Part shown: positions 44,059 through 54,897 of the stretch, piece by piece
Position numbering within the stretch: the first letter of the stretch is position 1
Layout of the letters: the number at the start of each line of letters is the position of its first letter
Origin: Dichotomocladium elegans
Taxonomy: Eukaryota; Mucoromycota; Mucoromycetes; Mucorales; Lichtheimiaceae
Reading direction: 5' to 3'
Length of the DNA stretch: 64,000 nucleotides
Assembly (NCBI GenBank): GCA_025716815.1
Contig: JAIXMN010000038.1
Location: 124,001 to 188,000 of the forward strand
Notes under the pieces: generated by a model
Databases searched by the model: none
Told to the model about the DNA's origin: nothing
Seen by the model: only the letters and a program-made list of their open reading frames with translations
Translations under genes and position numbers: made by a program

Positions 44059-46991
44059 CTACCCGCTCCTCACAGAGAGTTCGCTATAGAACGGATATAG
44101 CTGCTCTTGATTTCCCGTGGTAGGTCGTTTTCTGCCGCTGATGTCTTGTAGGTTGAAGCTGGTTCGATTTTTGTTTGTGCCGGTGATTTTCCAAGGTCCA
44201 GAGAACTTAGGTTGCGGGAATTTCCAGGTTTCTTTCAGACGAATCTTCAGTACCATGTCTCCTACTTGGAATTCCGGGCTTGCTATCCGGGTATGGTCGT
44301 AATATCGTTTCTGCCGATCCTGGGCTTTCTGGATATTGCTACGTATGCTGTCGTGGAGGACTGGAAGATAATGGTTTAGGTACGCGACCCAAGTTTCTGT
44401 TGTGTGCGTCTTGCTGTTGGCTACTTGGAGTGCTGCCATCAGTGGAAGAACAGGGGGTCGTCCATATAGCACTTCGAAAGGAGACTTGCCCGTGGATGCT
44501 TGTTTACTCGTATTGATCGCAAACGTCACGAATGGTAAGTACTGATCCCAAGCGCCTGGTTGGTGTTCGACATATTTTGCCAACGCGCCTTTTACAGTCC
44601 TGTTGAATCTTTCTACTAACCCGTCTGTTTGTGGGTGTTCAACGCTTGTCACCGATCTTGAGATTCCTAACCGTTGACATACTAACTGCATCGCCTGCGA
44701 TATGTAGTTTGTCCCGTTGTCGCTGATCAGTCTCTTGGGTACGCCATGCGTCAGGACAATTTCGTATAATAAGAATTGGGCGATGTGATTCGAGTCGAAA
44801 CTTGGTAGTGCGATGGTGGCAATCCACTTGGTTAGGTACTCGGCGAAAATTAAGAGGTATCGATTTCCGTTCTCTGATGTCGGTAATACCGCAATATCGG
44901 TTGCCCATATCTCGCCAGGATGATCCGCCGTGATCGGGTGAAGCTCGCCATGCTTCCGTGTCCTTGTCTGATGTCTTTGGCAGGTGGAGCATTTCCAGAT
45001 ATACTCCTCGACATCCTTCCTCATCCCTTCCCACCATCCATACTTAACTGCCATATCCCAAGTTTTCTCCCTCCCGAAATGGCTGGCAGTCGGATGTGCA
45101 TGGGTGCCGTAGAGAAATGCGTGTCGGAGTGTCTTTGGTATGACCACAATTGGTGTGTCCTTCCGAACGCAGAAAAGGCCCTTGTGCCAAATAAACCGTT
45201 GGTCCTGTTGATGGATCCATCGATTTATGTCCTCGTCCTGTTGCTGCGCTTTTGCTGGTTGTTCCTTGGTGATGCTGGTGTCTGGGGTGGTTGTCTGGGT
45301 TAGGCAGGCCCGGCTTAGAGCGTCGGCGTCCAGGTTGTCCCATCCTTTCCGGTGCACTATTGTGAACGGGTAGCTTTGTGCCGTCATAACCCACCGTGCA
45401 ATGGGTCCTCGGGGACTGTTACTGCCTAGGATAGCCTTCAAAGCCGCGTGGTCAGTGTATATTGTGAGTACCGCGCCGTGGACATATGCGTGAAAATGTG
45501 TTAGGCTCCAAACCACGGCCATACATTCCCGTTCTGTGATACTGTAATTTCGCTCCGTAGGAGATAGTCGTTTACTTGCATAGGCTACTGGTCATCCTCC
45601 TTGACATAGGACTGCTCCTAGCGCATGATCGGATGCATCGGTGTGTAGGTTGTATGGGAGGTTTGGGTCAGGGAAAGCCAGAGTCAGGAGTTCGGCCAGT
45701 TGTGTCTTGATAGCTTGAAACGCTTTTTCTTGATCTGCTTCCCATTCCCATACTTGATTTTTCCGTAACAACTGATACAGTGGTCCAGCCACATCTGCCA
45801 AGTTCTTGAAAAATCGATGGTAAAAGTTTGCGATCCCGAGCCATTGCTGTAGTTCCGTTACATCGGATGGTCGCTTCCATTTCATGATCGCGGCTACCTT
45901 GTCGGGGTCGGACCGAACGCCCTGTGCCGAGACTCGTAATCCTAGGAACTTGACCTCCGGCAGGAAAAACTTACACTTGTCAAGGTTCAGTTTGAGGTTC
46001 CACTTGGCCAATGTCTCCAGAACGTGCTGTACGTGTTTAGTGTGTTCTTCCCGCGTCGTCGAAAAAACCAAGACGTCGTCCAAGTATGCTGTGGCGTAAG
46101 TTATTCCGCCCAAAACGAACTGCATGAGGCGTACAAAACTGGCGGGCCCGTTAGCCACCCCAAAAGGGAGTACCTTAAATTGCCATAAACCTTCATCTGT
46201 TCGGAAAGCCGTCTTGCATTTGTCTTCTTCCGCCATGGGTATTTGCCAATATCTGGACTGTAAATCCAACGAAGTAAAGATGGTCGCGTTCATTACTCAG
46301 TCCAGAAGTTCGTCGGCCCTCGGCAAAGGAAAGGTGTCTCGCTTGGTTACTGCGTTTAACCGCTTGTAGTTAACGCAGAACCTTAGTGACCCGTCGGCTT
46401 TGGGTACCAGTACTGGAGGTGAGCACCACGGGCTGTTGCTTGGTTCAATAACGCCCTTCCTTAGCATCTTGCATACCTCGTCGTCAATGGCCTTCTTCTC
46501 TGCCAGTGAACGACGAGGGTTTGGTATGTATATGGGGGCTGCGTTTCCGGTGTCAATGCGGTGTACTATCGGGGCGCGTGTATGTGTTTGGATGACCTGG
46601 TCCGTATACAGTTGTGGTCTGCTTATCATGAAGTCCTTGACTTCTTCCGGGATCGCTACTGGGATGGTGACGGCCGAGTTGACGTGGACCTGGTTCCTCG
46701 TCATGGTCTTCCGGATCAAGCTTTTTGTGTCTGGATCAAGTAAAATCCCCAATCCCACCATCCAATCCATGCCCAGTATCACCTTGACGTTCTGTTTGTC
46801 AACTACTCGGAAAGTAACTGGGAATTGTTGACCCTGTAGTTCGATCACTGTATGTACTTCCGATGTCGATACCGTCGAAGAATTGTTTCCATAGCAGATC
46901 CGAAGGTGAGTTGTCGGCGTGGTCGTCAAGCCAGCATTCCTAACTGTCTCTTCGTCTAAAGATGTGACCTCGGCTCCCATATCCACCAGTG
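44059..46991 (-). pseudogene. Gypsy-2 Pol: protease, RT, RNase H, integrase, two TGA stops
   Basis: One frame from the hAT-3 joint to the stop TAG abutting the 3' LTR, broken by TGA at 46297-46299 (LLD*VMNATIFTSLDL) and TGA at 45592-45594 (CQGG*PVAYASKRL); Arg is expected at both, so each fits CGA to TGA. Protease has VDMGAEVTSL where D-T/S-G is expected; ACG to ATG at a CpG would explain the Met. RT has YLDDVLVFS, RNase H TDASDHALGAVL and YTDHAALKAI, the integrase HHCC HPTASHFG...CSTCQRH, and the DDE core TDIAVLP, ISDNGTNYIS, DGLVERFNRT. All domains are otherwise whole. Confidence 0.92.
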
Positions 46992-46999
46992 CGTCTAGC

Positions 47000-49104
47000 T
47001 AGGGTTTCTCATCGAATCCGGATCTTATGATCCGATCCGGATCAAAAGGCAATGGTGTGGATTCGGATTGACCTCATCTCGGATTTTGCAGATCTGGTGT
47101 AGGACATTTGCAATCTGGATCTCATACGGATTGCACTTCACGGATCTGAACCGATCCGGATCGCATACGGATTGCACTTCGCGGATCTGTTCCGATTCGT
47201 TAGATCTGTCCAAATCAACCTAGACATTGGGTTCCTGCCATTATAATCCTGTTAATGTATAACAATAGCAATTACAGATGTGCAAGAAATGGGATGTGGG
47301 AGTTTGAGAATGAGGAATACAGTTAGTGCAAAGTTGCGGAATAAACAAAACCAGCAAGAAATGTAGCTTCGTTATAGCTCATACATAGTTGACTTTGGCG
47401 AAATGACCGACTCTTTAGATAATAGCTGGTAGTATTTCGATGTGAAGCTGGCTCAATACACATCTCTTTAGGATATCTCAGGTTTTATATTTGCAGAACG
47501 TGAAAGGTAAAAAAATCACGCAAACTCCTCGAAAGTAAATGTTCCTTCCATATCAATCATTCCACGGCCATGCGCTTTTCCCCATATTTCCGTATTTTCT
47601 TTTCTCATTTTCCAGCGATCAGTATTTCTTGGTTTTCACCAAGCAATGATCACAAACGCAACCTGCGCCTCGATTTAGTATACATATTCCCACCCACCTT
47701 GAACCTTGTAATTCTCTCATATAAGCGGATGCTTGACCATCTGGAAAACTTTGAGGAGGACTGGAAAAATGTAAGCGAGGTTACAGTGAAGCGATTCCAG
47801 ACACCAAACTTATATGTTGATTCGTAGGAATGGCCCGCGCTATCAGAAGCAGCACGCTGTGGATGGGCAAAATTAAAAGGCTACCACTGCAAGGCCGAAG
47901 GACATGCCTTTGCTGTCGCGACTGCTATGGATCCACGGCTGAAATTCCAATGGTGGGAGGACGAGAACTGGGGACACTTCGGTGATGTTGCGAAAGAGCA
48001 AGTGCAAGCGACCTGGGAAGCGTACAAGCCGATTGCTGGTCATGAGTCGTCCATTTGCAATCCAGATGCCTTAATCAGGAGGCCGCAAAGGATTGCTGAC
48101 CAGCTGCAGGCATACGTCTCCGCAAATTGTATATTTGATGAGACAAACGGTGTCAATCAGGAGCTTGTTCTCAGCTACTGGCGCGGCGAGGTGAACGAAT
48201 GGAAAGAGCTGAAGACAATGGCGCGCAGATACCTGGCAATACCAGCATTGTCAGTCGGTTCGGAGCGCACATTTTCACGAGCAAAGCATTACATTCCAGC
48301 ATCAAGAAATCGGCTCAATCCTGCAAAGCTTCGCGAGAGTGTACTTGTCAACTCGTGGTGTACATATTTCGGCGAGTAGATGGGCGTTAGCAGGCGGCAA
48401 ACTAAAAGAAGATTGTTTATGCTAGAAAGATGTCACCTTAAGCGTGAGTCTCGTAAATAAATAAAAAAAGCTTTCGCGTCGCTGTAATTGCAGCAATTAA
48501 CATCGATTAATAATACTTTGTTGCTGGTTTCGCAGTACAATTACGTACGCGGTTTCTCTGAAGGCAGACCAGCTTTGAAATGTGGTGGGCATGGGTGCAA
48601 AATTAAATTGTTCAGCTTGTGACCGTCACCCAGCCACAACCATAGGCATAACTAGCTAGTCTGAAGCCATTCTGCCAGACATCAGAAGCGTTCCAAATGG
48701 CTCCCGCGTCAGCAATTATACCACTTTGCCTTCTATGGATCAAACCCTCCAACTTTTTTAATTCCTATTGGGATTTTCTGTTCTTTGACGCTTAATTTTT
48801 TGCTACAACTGCTAATGTCATCTTAAAATCAACTTCGGTTTTCACCTTTCTCCGTTCTGACAGTATTGCCGAATGGCCATATTCTTTCCAATTTCGCTCT
48901 ATTGATGTGTTTTAATAAATCTCCTCATTTCAGCATTACGGATCACGGATTGGGACGGATTGGGACGGATCGAAGCGGTGTGGATCCGGATTGCAATTTG
49001 CAATCCGTTTAGCAAACGGATTGGATTCGGTGTGAGCATTTCGATCCGCGGTGTGGATCCGGATTGGATCCAATCCGATCCAGATCCGTCAATGAGAAAC
49101 GCTA
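47000..49104 (+). mobile_element. hAT-3: internally deleted hAT nested in Gypsy-2, TSD CGTCTAGC
   Basis: Starts TAGGGTTTCTCATCG and ends CAATGAGAAACGCTA. The perfect 8-bp duplications CGTCTAGC lie at 46992-46999 and 49105-49112. Collinear with hAT-2 over nearly all of its 2105 bp, including the same deletion joint, so the two come from one non-autonomous source. The right end carries GCTA instead of CCTA. Confidence 0.96.
47700..48379 (+). pseudogene. hAT-3 transposase C-terminal remnant
   Basis: Exon ending 47770, intron 47771-47827, exon 47828-48379. A 150-codon open frame from ATG 47927 differs from the hAT-2 one at a handful of residues (for example WEDENWG versus WEDKNWG) and keeps SERTFSRAKHYIPASRNRLN. 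It is C-terminal only, as in hAT-2. Confidence 0.85.
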
Positions 49105-49112
49105 CGTCTAGC

Positions 49113-50944
49113 TCGCCGTCTCCCAGTATGATGCGGATGTTGAATCTGAATGCTGATGCCTGGTCTGGTGCCTGTTCGTTGGTTGCTGCCTGCGTATTCA
49201 GTGTCTGTTCGTTGGTTGTTGCTTGCGTATTTTGTTCCAGGTATGCGAACATTGGTGCCTCGTAGTTATCCGCCTCCGAGTTGGTCATAGCCCTGTTCGC
49301 CGTTGTTGCTGCAGTCTGTCCATTGCTGTTTTTCGACCAGCAGTCGCGTGCAAAGTGACCTATTTTGCCGCACTTGAAGCATTCCTTGCCTTTTTTACTT
49401 CCTTTCTTGTCTCTCTTGACTGCTTGTCGTTTTCCCTTTCTGTACCGTTGGAGATTCATTTGGACGTCTTCCATCGGTGTAGCCGTGTCCACTGTGGTCT
49501 GTGGTTGGGTCGGCGGCAGGGTCGGCCTGAGTGGGGCAAATGGCAACATCCGCGCCCTACCGCTGAGCTGTAAATCCGCATTCTTCTCTTCCCGTTCCAT
49601 GTGGATCGCATACTGGATCGCCTCGTCTAAGGTCCTGGCCCTGCTCCGCGCCAGTTCCCTCCTTACGTCCTTCCAGATGTGTAAGCCAAACATGTATAAC
49701 TTGAGCCGTTCTGGCATGTTGGGGTCGATCCTCTGCAAGGCCACCTTAAACCGAGCGCCAAAAGTGACCATGCTCTTGTTGTTTTGTTGCATGCCTGGTA
49801 GCTCCTGGAGCACGATGTCTTCTTGGTCGCCGCCGAAATGGTTCAGGAAGGCTTTTACCATTGTGGTGTAATCACTGCGAGTGCTTTCGGGCAGGCTATC
49901 ATACCAGTGAGTAGCTTGCCCCTGCATGCATACCATGAATTCGTCACATAGGTCCTCTGCCTTCCATCTGTTGTACTGTCCGACTTTTTCGAAAGTACGT
50001 AGCCAAGTGTGCGCGTTTTCACTGGCTGTGCCCTTGAAGATGGGAGGATCCATTCGTCGTCGTCGAACCGGAACTATCTCGTCGCTGTTCTGATTTAGTA
50101 CAGGTCCACCCTCGTCTAGGTGGTCGGCGGCCATTAGCGGTGGGGTGTCCCACCGTTCCCGACTGCTGTCTGAGTCTGATAAATCGTCTGATACTCCCGT
50201 CTGGAGCCCGCGTCTTGTTTGGCGCGCCGTTATCTGTGTTGCGGTCGCTGGTTGCTGCATCCTCTGCAATGTCCTCGTCAAGTTCTGGATGGTCTCCACC
50301 CATGTGGGATCTATTGTGGCCGGTGTTGTTGAGTGTGGTGTCTGCGTGGCACCCTGGGGTTGTCGTTCATCTTGCTCAGATCGATTTACCCCCGTCGCCT
50401 CCCGTTGCTCGAGAATGTTAATTAGAGACCCCAATTTCTTCTTCAGGGTAGGCGACTCCGTGCTAGGGGTTGCATTTCGCGCGTCTTCGTATATGCTGTG
50501 GATGCTCGTTGAGAGTTGCATAATTGCACTCTCATACTGACGTTCACGTTGCTGTGTGTATATCTTCCGGTCTTCGTCCTGCTGACGAGCCCACTGTGCT
50601 AGCTGTTCTTGCTGTGGCGCAAATGCTTCGGCCTGTCGTTGCAATAACGCTGCCTGTTGGCGGTCCGCCTCCTCGTGGCTCGCCAGGGCCTGTACCAAAA
50701 TGGTAGTCTGGAGCTGAATTGTCTCTGAGAGTTCTGTCGGCCCCATCATACCACGTCCGCCAGTTGCCATATCACCAGGGGCTGCGCGACTGGAAAATGC
50801 TGGTGATCCACCGACCCCAAACTGGGCAAGTGGCTGGGGTGGCATGTGTAACTCGAATGCATATGGGTTCTGCGGTTGGTTACGCTGATCTGGGGTCTGA
50901 TCTCCGGCTTCCTGAGAGCTGAATGAGTAGTCAGTAGGATTCAT
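49113..50944 (-). pseudogene. Gypsy-2 Gag, cut off at its 3' end by hAT-3
   Basis: ATG at 50944, 18 bp after the 5' LTR. About 610 residues of Gag: a Gln-rich coiled region (about 90-150), a retrotransposon capsid-like domain (PIFKGTASENAHTWLRTFEKV... to about 440), a basic stretch KGKRQAVKRDKKGSKKGKE, and a classic zinc knuckle CFKCGKIGHFARDC. After DGELD the frame runs into hAT-3 terminal sequence and stays open to 48899, adding about 71 foreign residues. Removing hAT-3 and one duplication joins it in frame to the protease, so Gag-Pol was a single frame. Confidence 0.9.
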
Positions 50945-50962
50945 TTGAGCTTCTCCACCAAA

Positions 50963-51131
50963 TGTAATGGGACGTGTCTGTACGGAAATAGAACTGCTGT
51001 TTATTTGTATAACTGTTACTGCTATTTATATGGATTACTAAATTAGTGATGTTGGCATTTCTCGATAAATTATAATAAGGGATAAATGTTGGTGATGACT
51101 ATATCTATATATTTTTGGCTAAACTATTACA
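50963..51131 (-). repeat. Gypsy-2 5' LTR (169 bp)
   Basis: Pairs with 43892-44058; the differences seen are T/C at about 50982 and a CT/AT change with a 2-bp length difference in the TATCTATATAT stretch. Confidence 0.95.
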
Positions 51132-51299
51132 CATCGTAAAAGAAAAAACGGATAGTTTTTTTGAACTATAATCCCATCATGGAAGGTTGGGAATATGGCA
51201 CAGATTTTATAAATAACCAAAACAACCATATATGGACAGAATAAAACTTGGGGGGTCATGTTCAATGGGAAAACCGGCCTGTCCGTTTATGGACTAGTT

Positions 51300-51477
51300 T
51301 TGAGGAATCCACCAGTGGATTCTTACGGAACTCATTTTCAGGCTGAAGAATAACACAGTGTTATTCTCTGATGTATTCTCAAGAATCCACCCAAGAATAA
51401 TCCACTTTTTGGGTGGGGTATTCCTCACTCTGGGCGCAGTGTTACTGGCTGAATGGCCAGGAAAAATCCAGTAAACA
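51300..51477. repeat. Palindrome-rich small repeat, TA-ended
   Basis: Contains GAATCCAC-CA-GTGGATTC (51305-51322) and AGAATAACAC-A-GTGTTATTCT (51347-51367). Its right end, GGAAAAATCCAGTA, matches in reverse complement the fragment at 31711-31746, and the CTCACTCTGGGCGCAGTG segment matches 35537-35556. The Tc1-like element thus landed in another copy. No coding capacity; the left end is unclear. Confidence 0.7.
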
Positions 51478-52082
51478 GAATCGCCGCTTCGACAGTCTTA
51501 TCTTGGCTGAATGGGAGTATAGCACGCCACACTTTCAATCTGACCTAGATGGTGCACCAATCATGCTACAAACATAAAAATTATATATTCTGATAGCTCT
51601 AAATAACGCGCATCGTGTAACAATATTTTAAACCCCGACACATATATACTTCACTTTGTCTTTCGATTTCAGCTTCTTCTCCCTTTCTAGTATAGCTCTT
51701 TTATTTACTGTTTCACACTCTTTTGCTAACAGGAAGGATTTCCTCCTCACTATACTCACTTTCATTGAGTTCCTGATCAGCTACAACTGCTGTACCTACT
51801 ACTACTATATGAGCTGAACAGTTAGATAGTTATATTGACTTCCTATTGTTAATGTCTGGTGCTATAGAGAGAACCTCTGTAAGGGTGGTGCTTTCCCAGT
51901 AGGTGAGACTATAGCTATTTTGGACCCCTCTGGGTGGAACTTCTCAGGATATAAGGCCCCAATATCAGGTAGCCATCTAGTTTAGATGCTTTAGCTATAA
52001 TAAACTATTACTGCTTCTAATGACTTTGATGCCTGAACACAGTCTAAAAGAATAGGTGCTATAGCCTTGAAGGTAAGGGAGC
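51478..52082. other. No recognised gene
   Basis: AT-rich sequence with only short frames and nothing I can assign. Confidence 0.5.
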
Positions 52083-52273
52083 TTTCCTTCTCCTCTTTTT
52101 ACACCAGAATAGTTTTGGGAGGCCAACCATTTATCTTTCATTCTAATTTCAAAGGAAGAAGAGAAACGAAATACTAAAATTTGTATTCGAATTTGAAGCA
52201 AAAAAAAACGAAAAACCTAGACGGACTATATGAACAACTAAAATTTGTGGCAAACTTCTTCTTGAAAATCCTG
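52083..52273. mobile_element. MITE copy C, right half only
   Basis: Matches the second half of the 365-bp MITE, ending GAAAATCCTG followed by TA (52274-52275). Similarity begins abruptly at TTCCTTCTCCTCTTTTTACA, so the left half is lost. Confidence 0.85.
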
Positions 52274-52489
52274 TAAGTGTAGTAGAAGTAGACATACAAG
52301 TAGAATGGGGGATATATGTGAAGCAGGAAAACTATGGCATTTTATACATTTTTCTAGGTTCTACACATTATCACAAGATAAGCATGTGATTATCATATGA
52401 TTATCATATGATTATTTCCGATTGGGTGATATTTTTATTCGATTAGTAATGAAATCTGAGATCATACAGTACATTTCATCAAGGCTTTC

Positions 52490-52685
52490 TAGAAAAATAT
52501 AAAAGTGCAAGCTGCAGGGGCTGGGGATTGAACCCAGGACCTTTCCATTCCGAACCCGAGGCCCAGGAATTAAAAAATACATGTAAAGTATAAATTGCAA
52601 AAAGCAGGGGGTTGAACCCAGAACCTTTCCATTACCCACCCAACACCCTAACCACTTCCACAGACTAAACGATTTGGGAGCCTTC
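52490..52685 (-). repeat. Tandem tRNA-like (SINE-like) units
   Basis: Two related stretches read on the minus strand GGGTTCAATCC (52525-52535) and GGGTTCAACCC (52609-52619), matching the Pol III B box. Both are preceded by AATGGAAAGGT. The second unit also has TGGTTAGGGTG, an A-box-like string, at the expected distance upstream. Neither folds into a proper tRNA by eye, so a tRNA-derived SINE remnant or dispersed pseudo-tRNA is the best reading. Confidence 0.5.
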
Positions 52686-53138
52686 AAAAACATATGGTAG
52701 ATGAGGCAGTCAAACACCTTGATTTTGAGGTTTCACGGGCTTTGTATCACCTTAATATAGTAGGGACGACTTTCACATAAAGATTGCTGTATTTATTGCT
52801 ATAGTTATGCAGCTAAAATATTGTAAAATTGGCATTGAAAAGAAAATGGTCATTAATTGCTGAAAAATAGTAGATTCAGGTACTAAAAATGAATGACAAG
52901 TTATAAAAGTTTTCCAGAAATAGATCATAACCATTCAGGGAGTATGATATGGTGTGTTTATAGATAAAACAAAGAAAAAACAAGTTTTCTAGGGAAGTGC
53001 AATAGGTAGCGGGGTTTGAAATGATTATTTTTGGACTCCCCGACCCATTTTACATATATAGGCAACGTTGTGTATCACAAGCATATATATTATTATAGTA
53101 GTATATAGATATATATATTTAGAGTGTGGCGTGTTATA
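52686..53138. other. No recognised gene
   Basis: Strongly AT-rich with runs of TATA near 53075-53120; short frames only. It may hold an intron of the MULE-3 fragment. Confidence 0.45.
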
Positions 53139-53811
53139 CTCCCAGAGATCCCTTATCTTTCTTCTGGTGGACGAAATTGAATTCGATCTTCAGTGGGAGA
53201 TTAGAAGGTTGACAAACCTTGTTGGTACCAAGAACAAGATGCAGTTGGAAGAACGCGCTACAATAAGGAAGGCCAATCTCATCCCAGAGAGTGCAGTTCC
53301 ATCATTTGTGACCCCAATTAATAATGGTACTGGGTATCGTGTTTGCTCTTTCACCAATGCAGAACTTTCATATGAGGTGAATACAGATACTTGCATCATT
53401 TGTATATATTTAACATATTTTTCAAAACAGGTGAACTGTGAAGATGCATATGTTGTCGGTTGCACATGTCCTGTATATGCTCACCGCAAGAAGACATGTA
53501 AGCACATGTACTTGGTCGTAACATGCTTCCCTTCCTTCCGTGTAAAAGCGAATGATGGAGGTATAGCCAGTGATGCGCGAGGCTCTTCCCAGGGTATGTT
53601 AACCACACCAAACGTGACGACTGCAGCCCCAGAATCCATCAGTTCGCGAGTAAAAGCCGTGCTTGCCCGTATGAACAATGCGTTAAAGCGTTCATACATC
53701 GATGATGACGACGCTGGAAAAGAGTTTCTGGAGGCAGCACTTCGTCTCGAGGCCGAATTCAATCGTGTGGCAAAGATAGGCCATAATACAAAACTTCGCC
53801 GGCAAAATTAG
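53139..53811 (+). pseudogene. MULE-3: transposase C-terminal fragment with SWIM finger
   Basis: Exon about 53139-53376, intron 53377-53430 (GTGAATAC...CAAAACAG) and exon 53431-53811. The SWIM finger GCTCPVYAHRKKTCKHMYL (CxC...CxH) is plain, and the tail is helical. No catalytic core precedes it: upstream of 53139 there are no long frames. It is a different MULE family from MULE-1 and MULE-2, with only the finger pattern alike. The intron length is a multiple of three, so the frame reads through unspliced as well. Confidence 0.75.
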
Positions 53812-54897
53812 GAATAAACATTCTTTCCTATTGTTATACTTCCTTTTATCAACAGTTCTCGCTATCCTTTATGCAACGCGAATACACCTTCTTCCATTCT
53901 TGAATACGTGCCGTTGTGTCTTGCTCCATTGCAACGTGCTTGCACATTGCTTCTTCCGTTTATTTATTTCTCACGTTCCCATGCAGTTGCGTAATTCAAA
54001 GATCCTTCATCACAATTTGCTTGTCCAACATACCAGCACACACAGTCATTGTTGTAGAGTCCTCATCTTCTTCCCGCTTTAAACTTGCGCATGCTTCCAT
54101 CTGAAATGTTTCCCTCGCATTTTGCTTTTGCCTTTGATTGTAATCGCGTTTCATTCCAAGAAAAGTCGCCGCTACAGAGACAAACCTGCTATAACAATTG
54201 CGGGATTGCAGATGCAAAGAAAAGAAAAGTGGTCTCTTCCTTACCTTCGCAGCGTCGTTTGTTCTGTGCACAAAAGGACTGCATCGCGTGCAATAGTAAT
54301 TGCGACTCTGGATTAACCTTTTTCAAACCAAAAAAATGGTTGGAAGTTGTTGAATTAGTTGATTGCGCATCGTCAAATGAGTAAGCCAGCTTTCTATTGC
54401 ATCGCCTATTGTCGCGTGCTGATCGTAAGGTGTTTGTGAAGAAAAAGTGAAACCGAAAGAACATTAGTGTTGATAATGTTAACTGCCATCAAGGAAGAGC
54501 ATCTTGTCTTGTGAAATGCGGTTTGTTGACTGCAGACCCAAAGAGAGCTGGCGCGCAAGAATTCTTCAAATAAGTTGACTCACAAGCTATCTCTTACAGT
54601 CTGTGTGTTTGCACAAAGGTGCTGAAGCTGGAAGTTTCTCCAGATGGTTGTAATGAAGGTGACAGATGGACAACAATGCTGCACAGCAAAAGGAAGTGGA
54701 AATGCGGCGTTTTCTTGCAAAATCTGTTGTTTTATTTTTTGAGCTGAAACAAATCGCAATGCGCGTAATGGAAATGTTGAAGAAGGAATGTCAAACACCA
54801 AATGGCTGTAGCAGAGATGGCCTTGTCAAGAAGAAGTAATTTTTTTGTAGGAGGGAGAAGCATAAAAAAGCATTCTGGGTCAAACAACGCAAAAATT
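53812..54897. other. Non-coding; probable 3' repeat of a MULE
   Basis: No supported gene. Near the right end, ACGCAAAAATTTCATGACC, then a T-run and G-run (54930-54955), resembles the outer part of the MULE-1 inverted repeat (CGCGAAAATGAGGTGCCC..., T-run, G-run). The length from the MULE-3 stop is also about 1.1 kb as in MULE-1. It could belong to MULE-3 or to the facing MULE-OTU. Confidence 0.45.

Larger units (their letters stand above)
43892..51131 (-). mobile_element. Gypsy-2: Ty3/Gypsy element with TSD CATCG and a nested hAT
   Basis: LTRs at 43892-44058 and 50963-51131 differ by only two substitutions and a tiny indel by eye. Perfect 5-bp duplications CATCG lie at 43887-43891 and 51132-51136. 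Order on the minus strand: 5' LTR, possible primer site TGGTGGAGAAGC two bases after the LTR, gag, protease, RT, RNase H, integrase, and a purine-rich tract (GAGGAGCGGGTAG, overlapping the pol stop) next to the 3' LTR. hAT-3 (47000-49104) is inserted at the gag-protease joint. It is a distinct lineage from Gypsy-1 and Gypsy-3: classic CCHC, short LTRs, no chromodomain seen. Confidence 0.95.
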
